This document shows, piece by piece, positions 40,852 to 49,919 of a stretch of DNA of 64,000 bases (position 1 is its first letter; each line of letters begins with the position of its first letter). Source of the DNA: Streptomyces sp. TP-A0356. GTDB taxonomy: Bacteria; Actinomycetota; Actinomycetes; Streptomycetales; Streptomycetaceae. Both the position numbers and the translations under genes were made by a program. Below the pieces are notes generated by a model. The model saw nothing but the letters and a program-made list of their open reading frames with translations. It did no database searches and was not told where the DNA came from. The stretch lies in NCBI RefSeq assembly GCF_001417775.1, contig NZ_BBZJ01000018.1, positions 186,001-250,000 of the forward strand, given 5' to 3'.

Positions 40852-42458
40852 CCGCCGTCGCGTCGGACTTCGCGGTACGGGCCGGTGGATCCCGCCAACT
40901 GTCCCACACAGGAACGCTGTTGAGGTTCGCGCTGCGCCGGGACCGGATGATGATCCCGGTCTGGGTCGCGGTCGACGCCCTGATGGTGCTGTCCATGCCG
41001 GGCACCCTCAAGGGCCTGTACGGCACCCCGGCCCAACGCGCCGACCTGGCCGACCAGATGGCCACCAACACCTCGCTGCGCGCATTGGTCGGACCGGTCT
41101 TCGGCCAGTCCCTCGGCGCGCTCACCGCCTGGCGTATCGGCGTCTACGCCGGACTGCTGGCCGCGGTCATGAGCCTGCTCGTCGTCGTACGGCACACCCG
41201 CGACGAGGAGGAGAGCGGACGGCAGGAACTGATCTCGTCGGCGATGGTGGGGCGGCGTGCCCCGCTGACGGCGGCGCTGCTCACCGCGGGGGTCGCGAAC
41301 GCGGCCCTGGCCCTGGTGATCACGGCCGGGCTGTCCGGGCAGGGCACCGCGGGGGCGCTGGCGCTGGGGCTGGGGGTCGGCGGTGTCGGGCTGGTGTTCG
41401 CCACCATGGCGGCGATCGTCGCCCAGCTGACGGAGAGCGCGCGGCTGGCGCGGGGGCTGACGGCCGCGGTGCTGGGCGCCGCCTTCGTGCTGCGCGCGGC
41501 GGGCGACGCCGGGGAGAACGGCGGCTCGTCCGTACTGACCTGGCTCTCCCCGCTCGGCTGGCTGGAGAACGAGCGCTCCTACGCCCACGAACGCTGGTGG
41601 GTGCTGCTGCTGTTCGCGGCGGCGGCGCTGCTCCAGGGCGCGGTGGCGTACGCGCTGGCCGGGCGCCGCGACCTCGGCATGAGCTTCCTGCCCACGCGGC
41701 CGGGCCCGGCCACCGGCCGTCTGGGCTCGGCGGGCGCGCTGGCCTGGCGGCTGCAGCGCGGCGGTGTGCTCGGCTGGAGCCTCGGCTTCTTCCTGGCCGG
41801 GCTCGTCTACGGCGGGATGACCGACGGCGCGGCCAAGTTCGTCGGCGACAACGCGAAGGCCCGCGAGATCTTCCAGCGCATGGGCGGCCACTCGGGACTG
41901 ACGGACGCGTTCCTCGCCGCGATGGTCGGCATCATGGGCCTGGTCGCGGCCCTCTACATCGTCGCGGCGGTCCTGCGGCTGCACGGCGAGGAGACGTCGG
42001 GCCGGGCCGAGGCGGTGCTGGCGAACGCGGTCGGGCGACTGCGCTGGGCCGCCGGCCATCTGCTGATCGCCTTCGGCGGCGCCGCGCTGCTCATGCTGCT
42101 GGCGGGCGCGGGCTTCGCGCTGGGCTACGGCGGGAAGACCGGCCCGATCCTGGGCGCCTGTCTGGTGCAGTTGCCCGCGGTGTGGGTGATCGGCGGCCTG
42201 GCGGTCCTGTTGTACGGCGTACTGCCACGGGGGGCGTTGGCGGCCTGGGGCGTGGCGGGAGCGGCGCTGCTGATCGGGTGGGTTGGGCCGGCGCTGAACC
42301 TTCCGCAGGCGGTGCTGGACGCGTCGCCCTTCGGTCACCTGCCGAAGCTGCCGGGCGGACAGATGACGTGGGCGCCGGTACTGACGCTGACCGGAATCGC
42401 GGTGGTGCTGGTGGCCGGGGGGCTGGTGGCGCTGCGGAGGCGGGACATGTCGGGCTGA
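40848..42458 (+). CDS. ABC transporter permease (drug-export type)
   Basis: 536 residues with about twelve membrane segments in two sets of six. A soluble loop falls around residues 195-230, and the second half starts near LAWRLQRGGVLGWSLGFFLA. LRFALRRDRMMIPVWVAVDA at the N-terminus precedes helix 1. It is the membrane half of the exporter whose ATPase is immediately upstream and is translated with it (ATGA overlap). Large 530-residue permeases with a single small ATPase are characteristic of Streptomyces antibiotic-tolerance exporters. Substrate unknown. It ends in a strong bidirectional hairpin. Confidence 0.85.
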   Translation: MTAVASDFAVRAGGSRQLSHTGTLLRFALRRDRMMIPVWVAVDALMVLSMPGTLKGLYGTPAQRADLADQMATNTSLRALVGPVFGQSLGALTAWRIGVYAGLLAAVMSLLVVVRHTRDEEESGRQELISSAMVGRRAPLTAALLTAGVANAALALVITAGLSGQGTAGALALGLGVGGVGLVFATMAAIVAQLTESARLARGLTAAVLGAAFVLRAAGDAGENGGSSVLTWLSPLGWLENERSYAHERWWVLLLFAAAALLQGAVAYALAGRRDLGMSFLPTRPGPATGRLGSAGALAWRLQRGGVLGWSLGFFLAGLVYGGMTDGAAKFVGDNAKAREIFQRMGGHSGLTDAFLAAMVGIMGLVAALYIVAAVLRLHGEETSGRAEAVLANAVGRLRWAAGHLLIAFGGAALLMLLAGAGFALGYGGKTGPILGACLVQLPAVWVIGGLAVLLYGVLPRGALAAWGVAGAALLIGWVGPALNLPQAVLDASPFGHLPKLPGGQMTWAPVLTLTGIAVVLVAGGLVALRRRDMSG

Positions 42459-42463
42459 GGGTT

Positions 42464-42495
42464 CCTTGCACTATGCCCGCGCTCATAGTGCAAGG
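42464..42495. terminator. Bidirectional hairpin between ABC permease and P450
   Basis: Arms CCTTGCACTATG (42464-42475) and CATAGTGCAAGG (42484-42495), 12 perfect pairs with an 8-base loop. It lies 5 bases after the permease stop and serves the convergent P450 gene too. Confidence 0.8.
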
Positions 42496-42543
42496 ACCCC
42501 TGAGGGTGCCGTCGGCCGGCGTACTGCTTGAGCTCCTCGGTGA

Positions 42544-43764
42544 TCAGCCCACCTCGACGCTCAGCCCCTCCAGACCCCGGATCACGAAGTTCGGCTTCCG
42601 CTCCGGCTCCGCCGCAAGCCGCAGGGTCGGGGCCTTCTCCAGCAGGGCCGTCATGGACGCCGCCAGTTCGATGCGGGCGAGCGGCGCGCCGATGCAGTAG
42701 TGGATGCCCGCGCTGAAGGAGATGTGCGGGTTGTCCGCGCGGGTCAGATCCAGGCTCTCCGGGTCGGTGAAGACCGCCGGGTCGTGGTTGGCCGAGCCGA
42801 ACAGCATGGCGACCTCCGCGCCCCGCGGGATCGACGTGCCGTCGATCTCGATATCGTCCAGCACCCAGCGCTCGAAGAGCTGCAGCGGGGTGTCGTAGCG
42901 CATCAGCTCCTCCACGGCGGACGGCACGAGCCCGTGGTCCGCGCGCAGCGCCGCCAGCTGGTCCGGGTGCCGGAACAGCGCCCACCAGCCGTTGACCGTC
43001 GCGTTCACCGTCGCCTCGTGACCCGCGTTCAGAAGCAGCACACAGGTCGAGATCATCTCCTGCTCGGTGAGCCGGTCGCCCTCGTCGTACGCCGCGATCA
43101 GTCCCGAGACCAGGTCCTCCCCCGGCTCCTTGCGGCGCAGCGCGATCAGCTCCCGCAGATACGCGGAGAACTCGACCGACGCCCGTACCGCCTGGCGCGC
43201 CGTCTCCTGTGACGGGTTGAGCTCGTACATCCCGCAGATGTCCGCCGACCAGGGGCGCAGCTGCGCACGGTCCGCCTCCGGGACGCCCAGCATCTCGGCG
43301 ATCACCGCGACCGGCAGCGGTTCGGCGACGTCCGTCAGCAGATCGCCGCCGCCCGCCTCCACCAGACGGGACACCAGGTCGTCGGCCAGTCCCCGCACAT
43401 ACGGCGTCAGCCGCTCGACCGTCCGCGGCGTGAACGCCTTCGACACCAGCCGCCGGATACGGGTGTGGTCCGGCGGCTCCAGGTCCAGCATGCCGTGGTC
43501 GTTGAGCGTGTGGAACGGCTCGTGCTCCGGCGGCGGCGCCGTCCGGCCGAAGTCCTCGTGGGTGAAACGGTGCTGATACGTCCGGCCGAGTCGCCTCTCG
43601 CGCAGCAGCGCCGACACGTCCGCGTGGTGCGGGACCAGCCACTGGTCGGTGGGCTCGTAGTAGTGCACACGGCCCCGTGCGCGCAGCTCGGCGTAGGCGG
43701 GGTAGGGGTCGGCGACGAAGGCCGGGTCCCAAGGGTCGAACGCGAGGTCGGATCGGGCTGCCAT
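42544..43764 (-). CDS. Cytochrome P450
   Basis: 406 residues, normal for a soluble bacterial class I P450. Haem-binding motif FSAGIHYCIGAPLAR with the thiolate Cys at about residue 350. The I-helix is LLNAGHEATVNATVNG (oxygen-activation A-G-x-x-T with His-Glu). The K-helix ExxR is in AVEELMRYDTPLQ. A meander and DPAVFTDPESLDLTRADNPH are present. Needs ferredoxin and reductase, which are not adjacent. The substrate is unknown. It is oriented against the ABC exporter, and no biosynthetic genes lie near, so a catabolic or housekeeping oxidation is more likely than antibiotic tailoring. Confidence 0.93.
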   Translation of the reverse strand: MAARSDLAFDPWDPAFVADPYPAYAELRARGRVHYYEPTDQWLVPHHADVSALLRERRLGRTYQHRFTHEDFGRTAPPPEHEPFHTLNDHGMLDLEPPDHTRIRRLVSKAFTPRTVERLTPYVRGLADDLVSRLVEAGGGDLLTDVAEPLPVAVIAEMLGVPEADRAQLRPWSADICGMYELNPSQETARQAVRASVEFSAYLRELIALRRKEPGEDLVSGLIAAYDEGDRLTEQEMISTCVLLLNAGHEATVNATVNGWWALFRHPDQLAALRADHGLVPSAVEELMRYDTPLQLFERWVLDDIEIDGTSIPRGAEVAMLFGSANHDPAVFTDPESLDLTRADNPHISFSAGIHYCIGAPLARIELAASMTALLEKAPTLRLAAEPERKPNFVIRGLEGLSVEVG

Positions 43765-43833
43765 GCCCGGACGCTAGCCCGGCCCGCCCCTCTCTGACCA
43801 GATCCGTCTCACCGGCCGACGCCCTCGGCGAGG

Positions 43834-44508
43834 TCAGCCCGGTATCACCAGCCTCGTCTCGTACGCGAACACCGCCGCCTGCGTCCGGTCCCGCAGCCCC
43901 AGCTTCACCAGGATCCGGCTCACATGGGTCTTGACGGTCGACTCGGCGACCACCAGCCGCTCGGCCATCTCCGCGTTCGACAGGCCCTGCGCGATGAGGA
44001 CCAGTACCTCCGTCTCCCGCTCGGTCAGATCTCCGTAGGCCCCCTGCGCGGTGGACGCGAACCGCGGAGCCTCGGACAGCTTGGAGAACTCCGAGATCAG
44101 CCGCTTGGTCACCGAGGGAGCCAGCAGCGCCTCACCGGCCGCCACCACCCGTACCCCATCGGCGAGCCGGCGGGCCGACGCGTCCTTGAGCAGGAAGCCG
44201 GAGGCTCCCGCCCGCAGCGCCTGGTACACATACTCGTCGAGGTCGAAGGTGGTGAGGACCAGCACCTTCGCCGACCCGTCCGCCGCGACGATCTCCCGGG
44301 TGGCCTCGATGCCGTTCAGCTCCGGCATACGGATGTCCATCAGCACGACGTCCGGGGACAGCTCCCGGACCCGCTCGACCGCTTCCCGGCCGTTGACCGC
44401 CTCGCCGACGACCTCGATGTCCGGCATCGCCCCGAGCAGCACCGAGAAGCCCTCGCGGACCATCATCTGGTCGTCGGCGATCAGTACGCGGATGGTGCCG
44501 CTCCTCAT
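43834..44508 (-). CDS. NarL/LuxR-type response regulator
   Basis: 224 residues. The receiver domain (residues 5-122) carries IRVLIADDQMMVREGFSVLL and phospho-acceptor Asp in PDVVLMDIRMPELNG, with the conserved Lys in SGFLLKDASARRL. The C-terminal helix-turn-helix reads DLTERETEVLVLIAQGLSNA, then EMAERLVVAESTVKTHVSRI. Its ATG overlaps the histidine kinase stop by four bases, so it is the kinase's partner. Target promoters are unknown. Confidence 0.95.
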   Translation of the reverse strand: MRSGTIRVLIADDQMMVREGFSVLLGAMPDIEVVGEAVNGREAVERVRELSPDVVLMDIRMPELNGIEATREIVAADGSAKVLVLTTFDLDEYVYQALRAGASGFLLKDASARRLADGVRVVAAGEALLAPSVTKRLISEFSKLSEAPRFASTAQGAYGDLTERETEVLVLIAQGLSNAEMAERLVVAESTVKTHVSRILVKLGLRDRTQAAVFAYETRLVIPG

Positions 44509-45851
44509 GCGGGGGCCTCCGCCGTCGTCACCGGCAGGAACACCGTCACCTCATACCCTCCGTCGTCCGTCTCCCCCGCGGTCATCTCCCCGTTCAGCAT
44601 CGAGACCCGTTCGCGCATGCCCGTGAGGCCGTGCCCCGCGCCGTGCGTCGACTTCTCCAACGCGACCTGCGGAGCCGGGCCGTTGACGATCCGCAGACCC
44701 AGCCCGCCGAGCACATAGCCGATCTCCACACGGGCGGTGGCGCCCGGTGCGTGCCGCAGTGCGTTGCTGAGGGCCTCCTGGACGATGCGGTACGCCGACA
44801 GCTCGACTCCCTGCGGGAGTTCCCGCACCGCGCCCGTGAGCACCTTGTCCACGGTCAGGCCCGCCTCCCGCACGTTCGTCAGCAGGGCGTCCAGGTCGGC
44901 CAGGGTGGGCTGCGGGGCGTCCGGGGCCTCGTAGTCCTCCGCCCGTACGACGCCGAGGACGCGGCGTAGCTCGGTCAGGGCCGCCACCGCGTTCTCCCGG
45001 ATGGTGGCGAAGGCCTTCTCCAGCTCGGGCGGTGTGTTCTCCACTCGGTAGGGCGCGGCCTCCGCCTGGATGGCCACCACCGACATGTGGTGGGCGACCA
45101 CGTCGTGCAACTCGCGGGCGATCGTCGTGCGCTCCTCCAGCAGGGTGCGCCGGGAGCGCTCCTGGGCGGTCTCCGTCTGCTGGGCGGTCACCTCGCGCTC
45201 GGCCGCGCGGCGTGTGTGCCGGACGGTGACGACCAGCAGGGCGAGCGCGGAGACCGAGAGCAGCTGCATGGTGTTGGTGCCCTCGTGGCCCCAGCCGAAG
45301 AAGGTCTCGGCCGCCGTCCCGTACACCCCGGTCAGCAGCCACATCCAGGCGGCCGTGCGCGGCCGGGTGCGCAGTGCGACGACCGTCATCACCAGCAGGT
45401 GCGAGAAGAAGTTCCCGGGCAGCCACGGCCAGTCCCACACGGTGCTGCCGAGCACGGCGGAGACGGGGGTCGCCGCGAGGGAGCACCAGAAGGCACCGAC
45501 CGGCCGGACCAGCGTCAGCAGGACCGGGCCCAGCACCAGGAACGCCATCAGCAGGGAGGACAGGCCGCCCTCCATGCGGCCCTCGTGACTGGCGCCCAGC
45601 GCGGCCAGCAGACCGGCGAGGCTCACCGCGGCATGCGGGGTCCAGGCCGCGTACTGCCGCAGGCCCGCGGGCAGTCGGCGGACGAGCGGGCCGTCGGTCC
45701 GCATGCGCGGCAGGGGGCGGTAGGCGAAGGCGTCGTGGAACAGGTCCTGCCGCAGCCCGCGCAGGGCGTCCGCGGCGAGGCGGTACTCCGGGCTGTGCGG
45801 CTTGGTCCCGCGCCCCGGTGGCGTCGTCCGCGTCTGGGTCGTCTCGGTCAC
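44505..45851 (-). CDS. Sensor histidine kinase (HisKA_3 / NarL-partner type)
   Basis: 448 residues from the GTG at 45851 (VTETTQTRT). A longer frame upstream belongs to a response-regulator remnant and is excluded. About five or six membrane segments lie within residues 70-215 (LAGLLAALGASH, LLMAFLVLGPVLLTLVRPVG, FFSHLLVMTVVALRT). The dimerisation and phosphoacceptor helix is ERTTIARELHDVVAHHMSVV with the His in ELHDV. The ATPase part has a conserved Asn in IVQEALSNALRHAPGA and G-box GHGLTGMRERVSML. The signal is unknown; lacking a large outer domain, it may sense the membrane itself. It overlaps its response regulator. Confidence 0.93.
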   Translation of the reverse strand: MTETTQTRTTPPGRGTKPHSPEYRLAADALRGLRQDLFHDAFAYRPLPRMRTDGPLVRRLPAGLRQYAAWTPHAAVSLAGLLAALGASHEGRMEGGLSSLLMAFLVLGPVLLTLVRPVGAFWCSLAATPVSAVLGSTVWDWPWLPGNFFSHLLVMTVVALRTRPRTAAWMWLLTGVYGTAAETFFGWGHEGTNTMQLLSVSALALLVVTVRHTRRAAEREVTAQQTETAQERSRRTLLEERTTIARELHDVVAHHMSVVAIQAEAAPYRVENTPPELEKAFATIRENAVAALTELRRVLGVVRAEDYEAPDAPQPTLADLDALLTNVREAGLTVDKVLTGAVRELPQGVELSAYRIVQEALSNALRHAPGATARVEIGYVLGGLGLRIVNGPAPQVALEKSTHGAGHGLTGMRERVSMLNGEMTAGETDDGGYEVTVFLPVTTAEAPA

Positions 45852-45934
45852 GTGGAAACGGTAGGCCGGGTAGGGAGATGCGGTCGTCACCGGTGAGAAG
45901 GGTTCTTCGGGGTCCGTCTCAAGTACTACGGCGA

Positions 45935-46105
45935 CGCGCTCCTTGAGCGGGGCCCGGGGCGTGCCGTCGAGGCGGGAGAACCCGGCGATCAGACGCCGGG
46001 TGGTCCCGGGTGCCAGAAGCACGTCGCCCGCGGCCACCACGCGTACCGCCTCGGCGAGTTGGTCGGCGGAGGCGTCCTTCAGCGGTGCCCATCAGGACGA
46101 CGTCC
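45935..46105 (-). pseudogene. Second response regulator, internal fragment
   Basis: In one frame, RDVVLMGTA at about 46105-46080 (the phospho-acceptor strand, DVVLMD-type) joins almost directly to LKDASADQLAEAVRVVAAGD and VLLAPGTTRRLIAGFSRLDG. Compared with the intact neighbour (LKDASARRLADGVRVVAAGE), the middle of the receiver and the whole DNA-binding domain are gone. The fragment runs, without a stop, into the histidine kinase leader, which is why the kinase frame appears longer than it is. It is a decayed paralogue, probably from a former second two-component pair. Confidence 0.75.
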
Positions 46106-46138
46106 CGTCAACTCCCGACATTACCTGGCGACTTGGCG

Positions 46139-47113
46139 CTACCAGGCCAGCTGTGCGATCTCCTCCGCCACCACGGCGCACGCGTCGGCCGCCGGGTCGA
46201 TCAGGGGGAAGTGGCCGACGTCCTCCAGGAGGGTGAGACCGACGACCTCGCCCGCCCTCGCCGCCGCCTCCGCGTACGACTCGGCGACGGCCTGCGGCAC
46301 CACGATGTCCTTACGGCCCTGGACGAGGGTCGTGGCGATGCCGGTGGGCAGCAGGAGCGCCGGGTCCGCGTACGGTCGGCGCTCCGCGAACAAGGTCTTC
46401 GCACCGAGGAGTTGGACCGACGCGTTGCCGCACACCCCCAGCTTCTCGGCGACGAGGAGGTCCGCGATCGGGGCGAGCCCGACGACGCCGCGCAGCGGGG
46501 CCGGGCGGTCCGTGCGCCACGGCGAGTCCGCGGGCAGGACGTGGCGGGCCGCCGCCCACAGCGCGAGGTGGCCGCCCGCCGAGTGGCCGGTGATCACCGT
46601 GCGGCGCGGGTCGGCCTGGGGCAGCGCCTCCCGTACGAGTGCCGGGAGCGCGTCGATCGCGGCGGCGACGTCGTCGAACGTGTCCGGCCACCGGCCCGCC
46701 ACCGGCCCCGTGCCGCCGCCGTCCGGGCCCGTGGGCCCCTCGGCCTGCGAGGGGATGAGCGCGCCCCGGCGGTACTCCACATTGGCCACGGCGAAACCCC
46801 GGCGGGCCAGGAAGTCCGCGAACGGGGTGATGTGCCGGCGGTCGTACGGCGCCCGCCACGCCCCGCCGTGCAGCACGACGACGAGCGGAGCGAGGCCCGT
46901 CGTGTCCGCCACCGCCCCGGCGGCCTCCGTCTCCCGCGGGGCGTAGAAGTCGATCACCTGGTCGGGGAGGCCGCCGTACGCGGCGGTGGCGTCCGGCTCC
47001 ACCGGCGGGTGCGAGAAGGCGGACGCCTCCTCCTCGGCGTCCCGCGCCGCGGCCTCGCGGGCGGACGCGTCGTCCGGCTCTGCGGCATCGCGGGGGGCGG
47101 CGTCGTCCGGCAT
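46139..47113 (-). CDS. Alpha/beta hydrolase, possible kynurenine formamidase
   Basis: 324 residues. The oxyanion motif is HGGAWRAPYDRRH (about residue 82), the HGGxW signature seen in KynB/Afmid-like formamidases and carboxylesterases. The nucleophile is GHSAGGHLALWAA (Ser about residue 173). Asp is in VQGRKDIVVPQAV and His in EDVGHFPLID. The first about 40 residues are Asp/Ala-rich and probably disordered. Opening N-formylkynurenine to kynurenine would fill the step between the adjacent tryptophan dioxygenase and kynureninase genes. That role is inferred from motif and neighbourhood; a generic esterase is the alternative. Confidence 0.72.
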   Translation of the reverse strand: MPDDAAPRDAAEPDDASAREAAARDAEEEASAFSHPPVEPDATAAYGGLPDQVIDFYAPRETEAAGAVADTTGLAPLVVVLHGGAWRAPYDRRHITPFADFLARRGFAVANVEYRRGALIPSQAEGPTGPDGGGTGPVAGRWPDTFDDVAAAIDALPALVREALPQADPRRTVITGHSAGGHLALWAAARHVLPADSPWRTDRPAPLRGVVGLAPIADLLVAEKLGVCGNASVQLLGAKTLFAERRPYADPALLLPTGIATTLVQGRKDIVVPQAVAESYAEAAARAGEVVGLTLLEDVGHFPLIDPAADACAVVAEEIAQLAW

Positions 47114-47352
47114 GCTCCGACCTCTCAGCGGCGAAACGGGATTCGTACGCGATGGCCGGAAGGTGATCGGCCGTTGGCGGGGACGGTATCAGGCGGGTGA
47201 CGTGGGTCCCCACGGGGTTGTCACGCTCGGTGAAGGGCAAACGGTCCTGCTGTTTCGTTAGGGGTGCGCGGCAGAAGCCTTCGCCGTACTCGCGCGCGCG
47301 ATCATCGTGCTCCGCACGCGAGTCCATCGCCCTTCGGCGCCAGGAGGCCCCC

Positions 47353-47585
47353 ATGTCACAGTCCGATGCCGCGCCGCCCGGGGCGGCCGAGCCGGGCACC
47401 GTGCGCCCCGGCGGGCGCACCGCGCGCCTGCGTGCCACCGTGCTGCGGGCGGCCGGGGACGTCCTGGCCGAGCAGGGGTTCGCGCATCTGGGCCTGGGGA
47501 GGTGCCCGGTCCGGCGGGCGCCCGACGGGCCGCGGAGGCGGCGATGGCCGCGGCGGTGGCGGGGGTGTACGTGGTGGCGACCTGA
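47353..47585 (+). pseudogene. TetR family regulator, internally deleted
   Basis: From the ATG at 47353: SQSDAAPPGAAEPGTVRPGG, then RLRATVLRAAGDVLAEQGFA and HLGLG, the first helix of a TetR DNA-binding domain. The helix-turn-helix itself and most of the ligand domain are gone. The frame shifts into the codons RRAAEAAMAAAVAGVYVVAT before a TGA at about 47585, plausibly the original C-terminus. It sits between the kynureninase and hydrolase genes, so it may have been their regulator. Confidence 0.6.
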
Positions 47586-47705
47586 CACCACGTACCCGGG
47601 GGGGACCGACCTGGCGCGAGGACGGACGGCCGCGGCTCCCCGGCGCCCCGGCGGCGGGGTCGGCGATGTGGTCGCCGTGCGCACCGCCGCCAGGGGAGCC
47701 CCTGG

Positions 47706-48899
47706 TCAGGCCAGCGTCTCCGCCAGTACCCGGGCCGCCCGTTCCACGTCCGCGAAGCCCACGTACAGCGGCGTGAACCCGAAACGCAGCACGTCCGGCG
47801 GCCGGAAGTCCCCGACCACGCCGCTCGCGATCAGCCGCTTCATCACGTCCCCCGCGCCGGTGCAGCGCAGCGCCACCTGGCTGCCCCGCTCCGGGTGCGC
47901 GGCGGGCGTCAGCGACTCGACCGTGCCCTCGGGGACGTAGGCCGCCACGCACTCCAGGAAGAAGTCCGTGAGGGCCAGGGACTTGGCGCGCACCGCCTCG
48001 ATCGAGACGCCGTCCCACACCTCCAGCGCCGCCTCCAGGGCGAGCATGGACAGGATGTCCGGGGTGCCGACGCGGCCGCGCGGCGCGCCCGCGGCCGGTT
48101 CGTAGTCCGTTCGCATGCCGAAGGGTTCCGCGTGCGAGTTCCAGCCCGGCAGCGGTGAGTCGAAGCGGTCCTGCAGGTCCCGCCGCACATACAGGTACGC
48201 CGGTGAGCCCGGGCCTCCGTTCAGGTACTTGTAGGTGCAGCCGACGGCCAGGTCGACCCCGTGTTCGTCCAGGCCGACGGGCAGCGCGCCCGCGCTGTGG
48301 CACAGGTCCCAGACGGCCACCGCGCCGGCATCGTGCACCGCGGCCGTCAGACCGGGCAGGTCGTGCAGCCGACCCGTGCGGTAGTCGACGTGGTTGAGCA
48401 GCACCGCCGCCGTACGTCCGCTGAGGGCCCCGGGCACCTCCGCCGGGGCCACCGGGCGCAGCGTGCAGCCCGTCATCCGGGCCGCCGACCCGGCGATGTA
48501 CCCGTCCGTCGGGAACGTCGTCGCGTCGACCAGGATCTCCTCCCGCCCGTCCCCGCTCCCGGTGGCCAGGCGCACGGCGGCCACCAGCGCCTTGAAGACG
48601 TTGACGCTGGTCGAGTCGCCCACCACGATCTGCCCGGGCGCCGCGCCGACGAGCGGGGCGATCCGGTCGCCGATCCGCTCCGGCGCCGTCCACCAGCCGC
48701 TCTCGTCCCAGGAACGGATCCGCAGGGATCCCCACTGCCTGCGGACGACGTCCTGCATCCGGCCCGGCACGGCCGCGGGGAGCGCGCCCAGCGAGTTCCC
48801 GTCCAGGTAGACGGCCTCGTCGAGCACGAACCTCGCGCGCAGTGCGGCCAGTTGATCGGCCGCGTCCAGCTCCTGTGCCCTGCTGATCAGTTCAGACAT
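47706..48899 (-). CDS. kynU: Kynureninase
   Basis: 397 residues from the ATG at 48899; a longer frame upstream is shadow of kynA. It cleaves kynurenine to anthranilate and alanine with PLP. YLDGNSLGALP near the N-terminus, WDESGWWTAPERIGDRIAPL, VVGDSTSVNVFKALVAA (phosphate loop), DLCHSAGALPVGLDEHGVDL and CTYKYLNGGPGSPAYLYVRR with the Schiff-base Lys (about residue 227) are the family hallmarks. FGFTPLYVGFADVERAA closes the domain. It overlaps the kynA stop by 8 bases and is translated after it. The product, anthranilate, can feed tryptophan resynthesis or aromatic metabolite pathways. Confidence 0.95.
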   Translation of the reverse strand: MSELISRAQELDAADQLAALRARFVLDEAVYLDGNSLGALPAAVPGRMQDVVRRQWGSLRIRSWDESGWWTAPERIGDRIAPLVGAAPGQIVVGDSTSVNVFKALVAAVRLATGSGDGREEILVDATTFPTDGYIAGSAARMTGCTLRPVAPAEVPGALSGRTAAVLLNHVDYRTGRLHDLPGLTAAVHDAGAVAVWDLCHSAGALPVGLDEHGVDLAVGCTYKYLNGGPGSPAYLYVRRDLQDRFDSPLPGWNSHAEPFGMRTDYEPAAGAPRGRVGTPDILSMLALEAALEVWDGVSIEAVRAKSLALTDFFLECVAAYVPEGTVESLTPAAHPERGSQVALRCTGAGDVMKRLIASGVVGDFRPPDVLRFGFTPLYVGFADVERAARVLAETLA

Positions 48900-49740
48900 G
48901 CGACCGCGCCGTCCACAGCTCGGGGAACACGTTCTTCTGCGCCCGCTTCTCCAGCCAGGCCACTCCCGCGGAGCCGCCCGTGCCGGGCTTGGCGCCCATC
49001 GCACGGCGGGTGGCCACCAGGTGGTCGTTGCGCCAGCGCCACACCAGTTCCGCCACATCGGTCAACGCCTCGCCCAGACGGGCGAGTTCGTCCGCCGGAT
49101 CCCCGGAGTAGAGGGCGGTCCACACGGCCTCGACCTCCTCCGACGGCTCGTACCGCCGGGAGACGTCGCGCCGCAGCACGGCGTCCGGGACCGCGTGCCC
49201 GCGGCGCCCGAGCAGCCGCAGCACCTCGTCGTACAGACTCGGCTCGTGCAGCGCCTTCTCCAACTCGGCATGGACGCGCGGCGCGCCCCGGTGCGGGACC
49301 AGCATGGACGCGGACTTCTCACCGAGCAGGAACTCCATACGGCGGTACATCGCCGACTGGAAGCCGGAGCCCTCGCCGAGGGCGGAGCGGTAGGAGTTGA
49401 ACTGAGCGGGCGTCAGCTGCGCGAGGGGACGCCAGGACGCGTTCAGCGCCTCCAGCTCCCGTACGGACCTCTTCAGCGCGTCGATCGCCACCGGTACCCG
49501 GTCCTCACGCAGGGCCCGCGCAGCGGTCTCCCACTCGTGGACGATCACCGTGAACCACAGCTCCATCACCTGGGTCGTGACCAGGAAGACCATCTCTCCG
49601 GGGTCGTCGGAGAGGGTGTGCTGGAGGTGGGTGAGCACGTCCGCCTTGACGTAGTCCTCGTACGGCGTCGTGCCCTGGAAGTCGAGATGCGGGGTCTCGG
49701 GCTCCTGAGTCTCGTGCGACTGATGAGCCTGTTGGGACAT
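48892..49740 (-). CDS. kynA: Tryptophan 2,3-dioxygenase
   Basis: 282 residues from an ATG with AGGAGA upstream. The haem enzyme opens the indole ring of L-tryptophan to N-formylkynurenine. Conserved stretches: TPYEDYVKADVLTHLQHTLS, EMVFLVTTQVMELWFTVIVH, AQFNSYRSALGEGSGFQSAM (with the substrate-binding region RxxLGxGSGFQS), RRMEFLLGEK, and the proximal haem His in LVWRWRNDHLVATRRAMG. First gene of the kynA-kynU pair. The upstream gap of 179 bases contains a terminator for the neighbouring DUF3151 gene and presumably the promoter. Confidence 0.95.
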   Translation of the reverse strand: MSQQAHQSHETQEPETPHLDFQGTTPYEDYVKADVLTHLQHTLSDDPGEMVFLVTTQVMELWFTVIVHEWETAARALREDRVPVAIDALKRSVRELEALNASWRPLAQLTPAQFNSYRSALGEGSGFQSAMYRRMEFLLGEKSASMLVPHRGAPRVHAELEKALHEPSLYDEVLRLLGRRGHAVPDAVLRRDVSRRYEPSEEVEAVWTALYSGDPADELARLGEALTDVAELVWRWRNDHLVATRRAMGAKPGTGGSAGVAWLEKRAQKNVFPELWTARSHV

Positions 49741-49844
49741 CGCTGTCTCCTGTTGTGTGCTCCGGGTGGCGGTCCGCCCCTGCCGATGCCGGCACGGGGG
49801 CCCCGGTCCCCACGGGCATCCTGCGCACAGACCGCGGACACCGC

Positions 49845-49872
49845 AAGGCCCGCCTGGTCACAGGCGGGCCTT
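49845..49872 (-). terminator. Hairpin after the DUF3151 gene
   Basis: AAGGCCCGCCTG (49845-49856) and CAGGCGGGCCTT (49861-49872), 12 perfect pairs and a 4-base loop, about 48 bases downstream of the DUF3151 stop. Confidence 0.8.
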
Positions 49873-49919
49873 GCCACTCTTCAGGACCAGCCGCTCAGGG
49901 ACTACCAGCAGCTCAGGGA

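Noticed and set aside
39943..43764. Antibiotic biosynthesis cluster built on the P450 and ABC exporter
   Set aside because: They are convergent, separated by a strong terminator, and no synthase or other tailoring gene is present.
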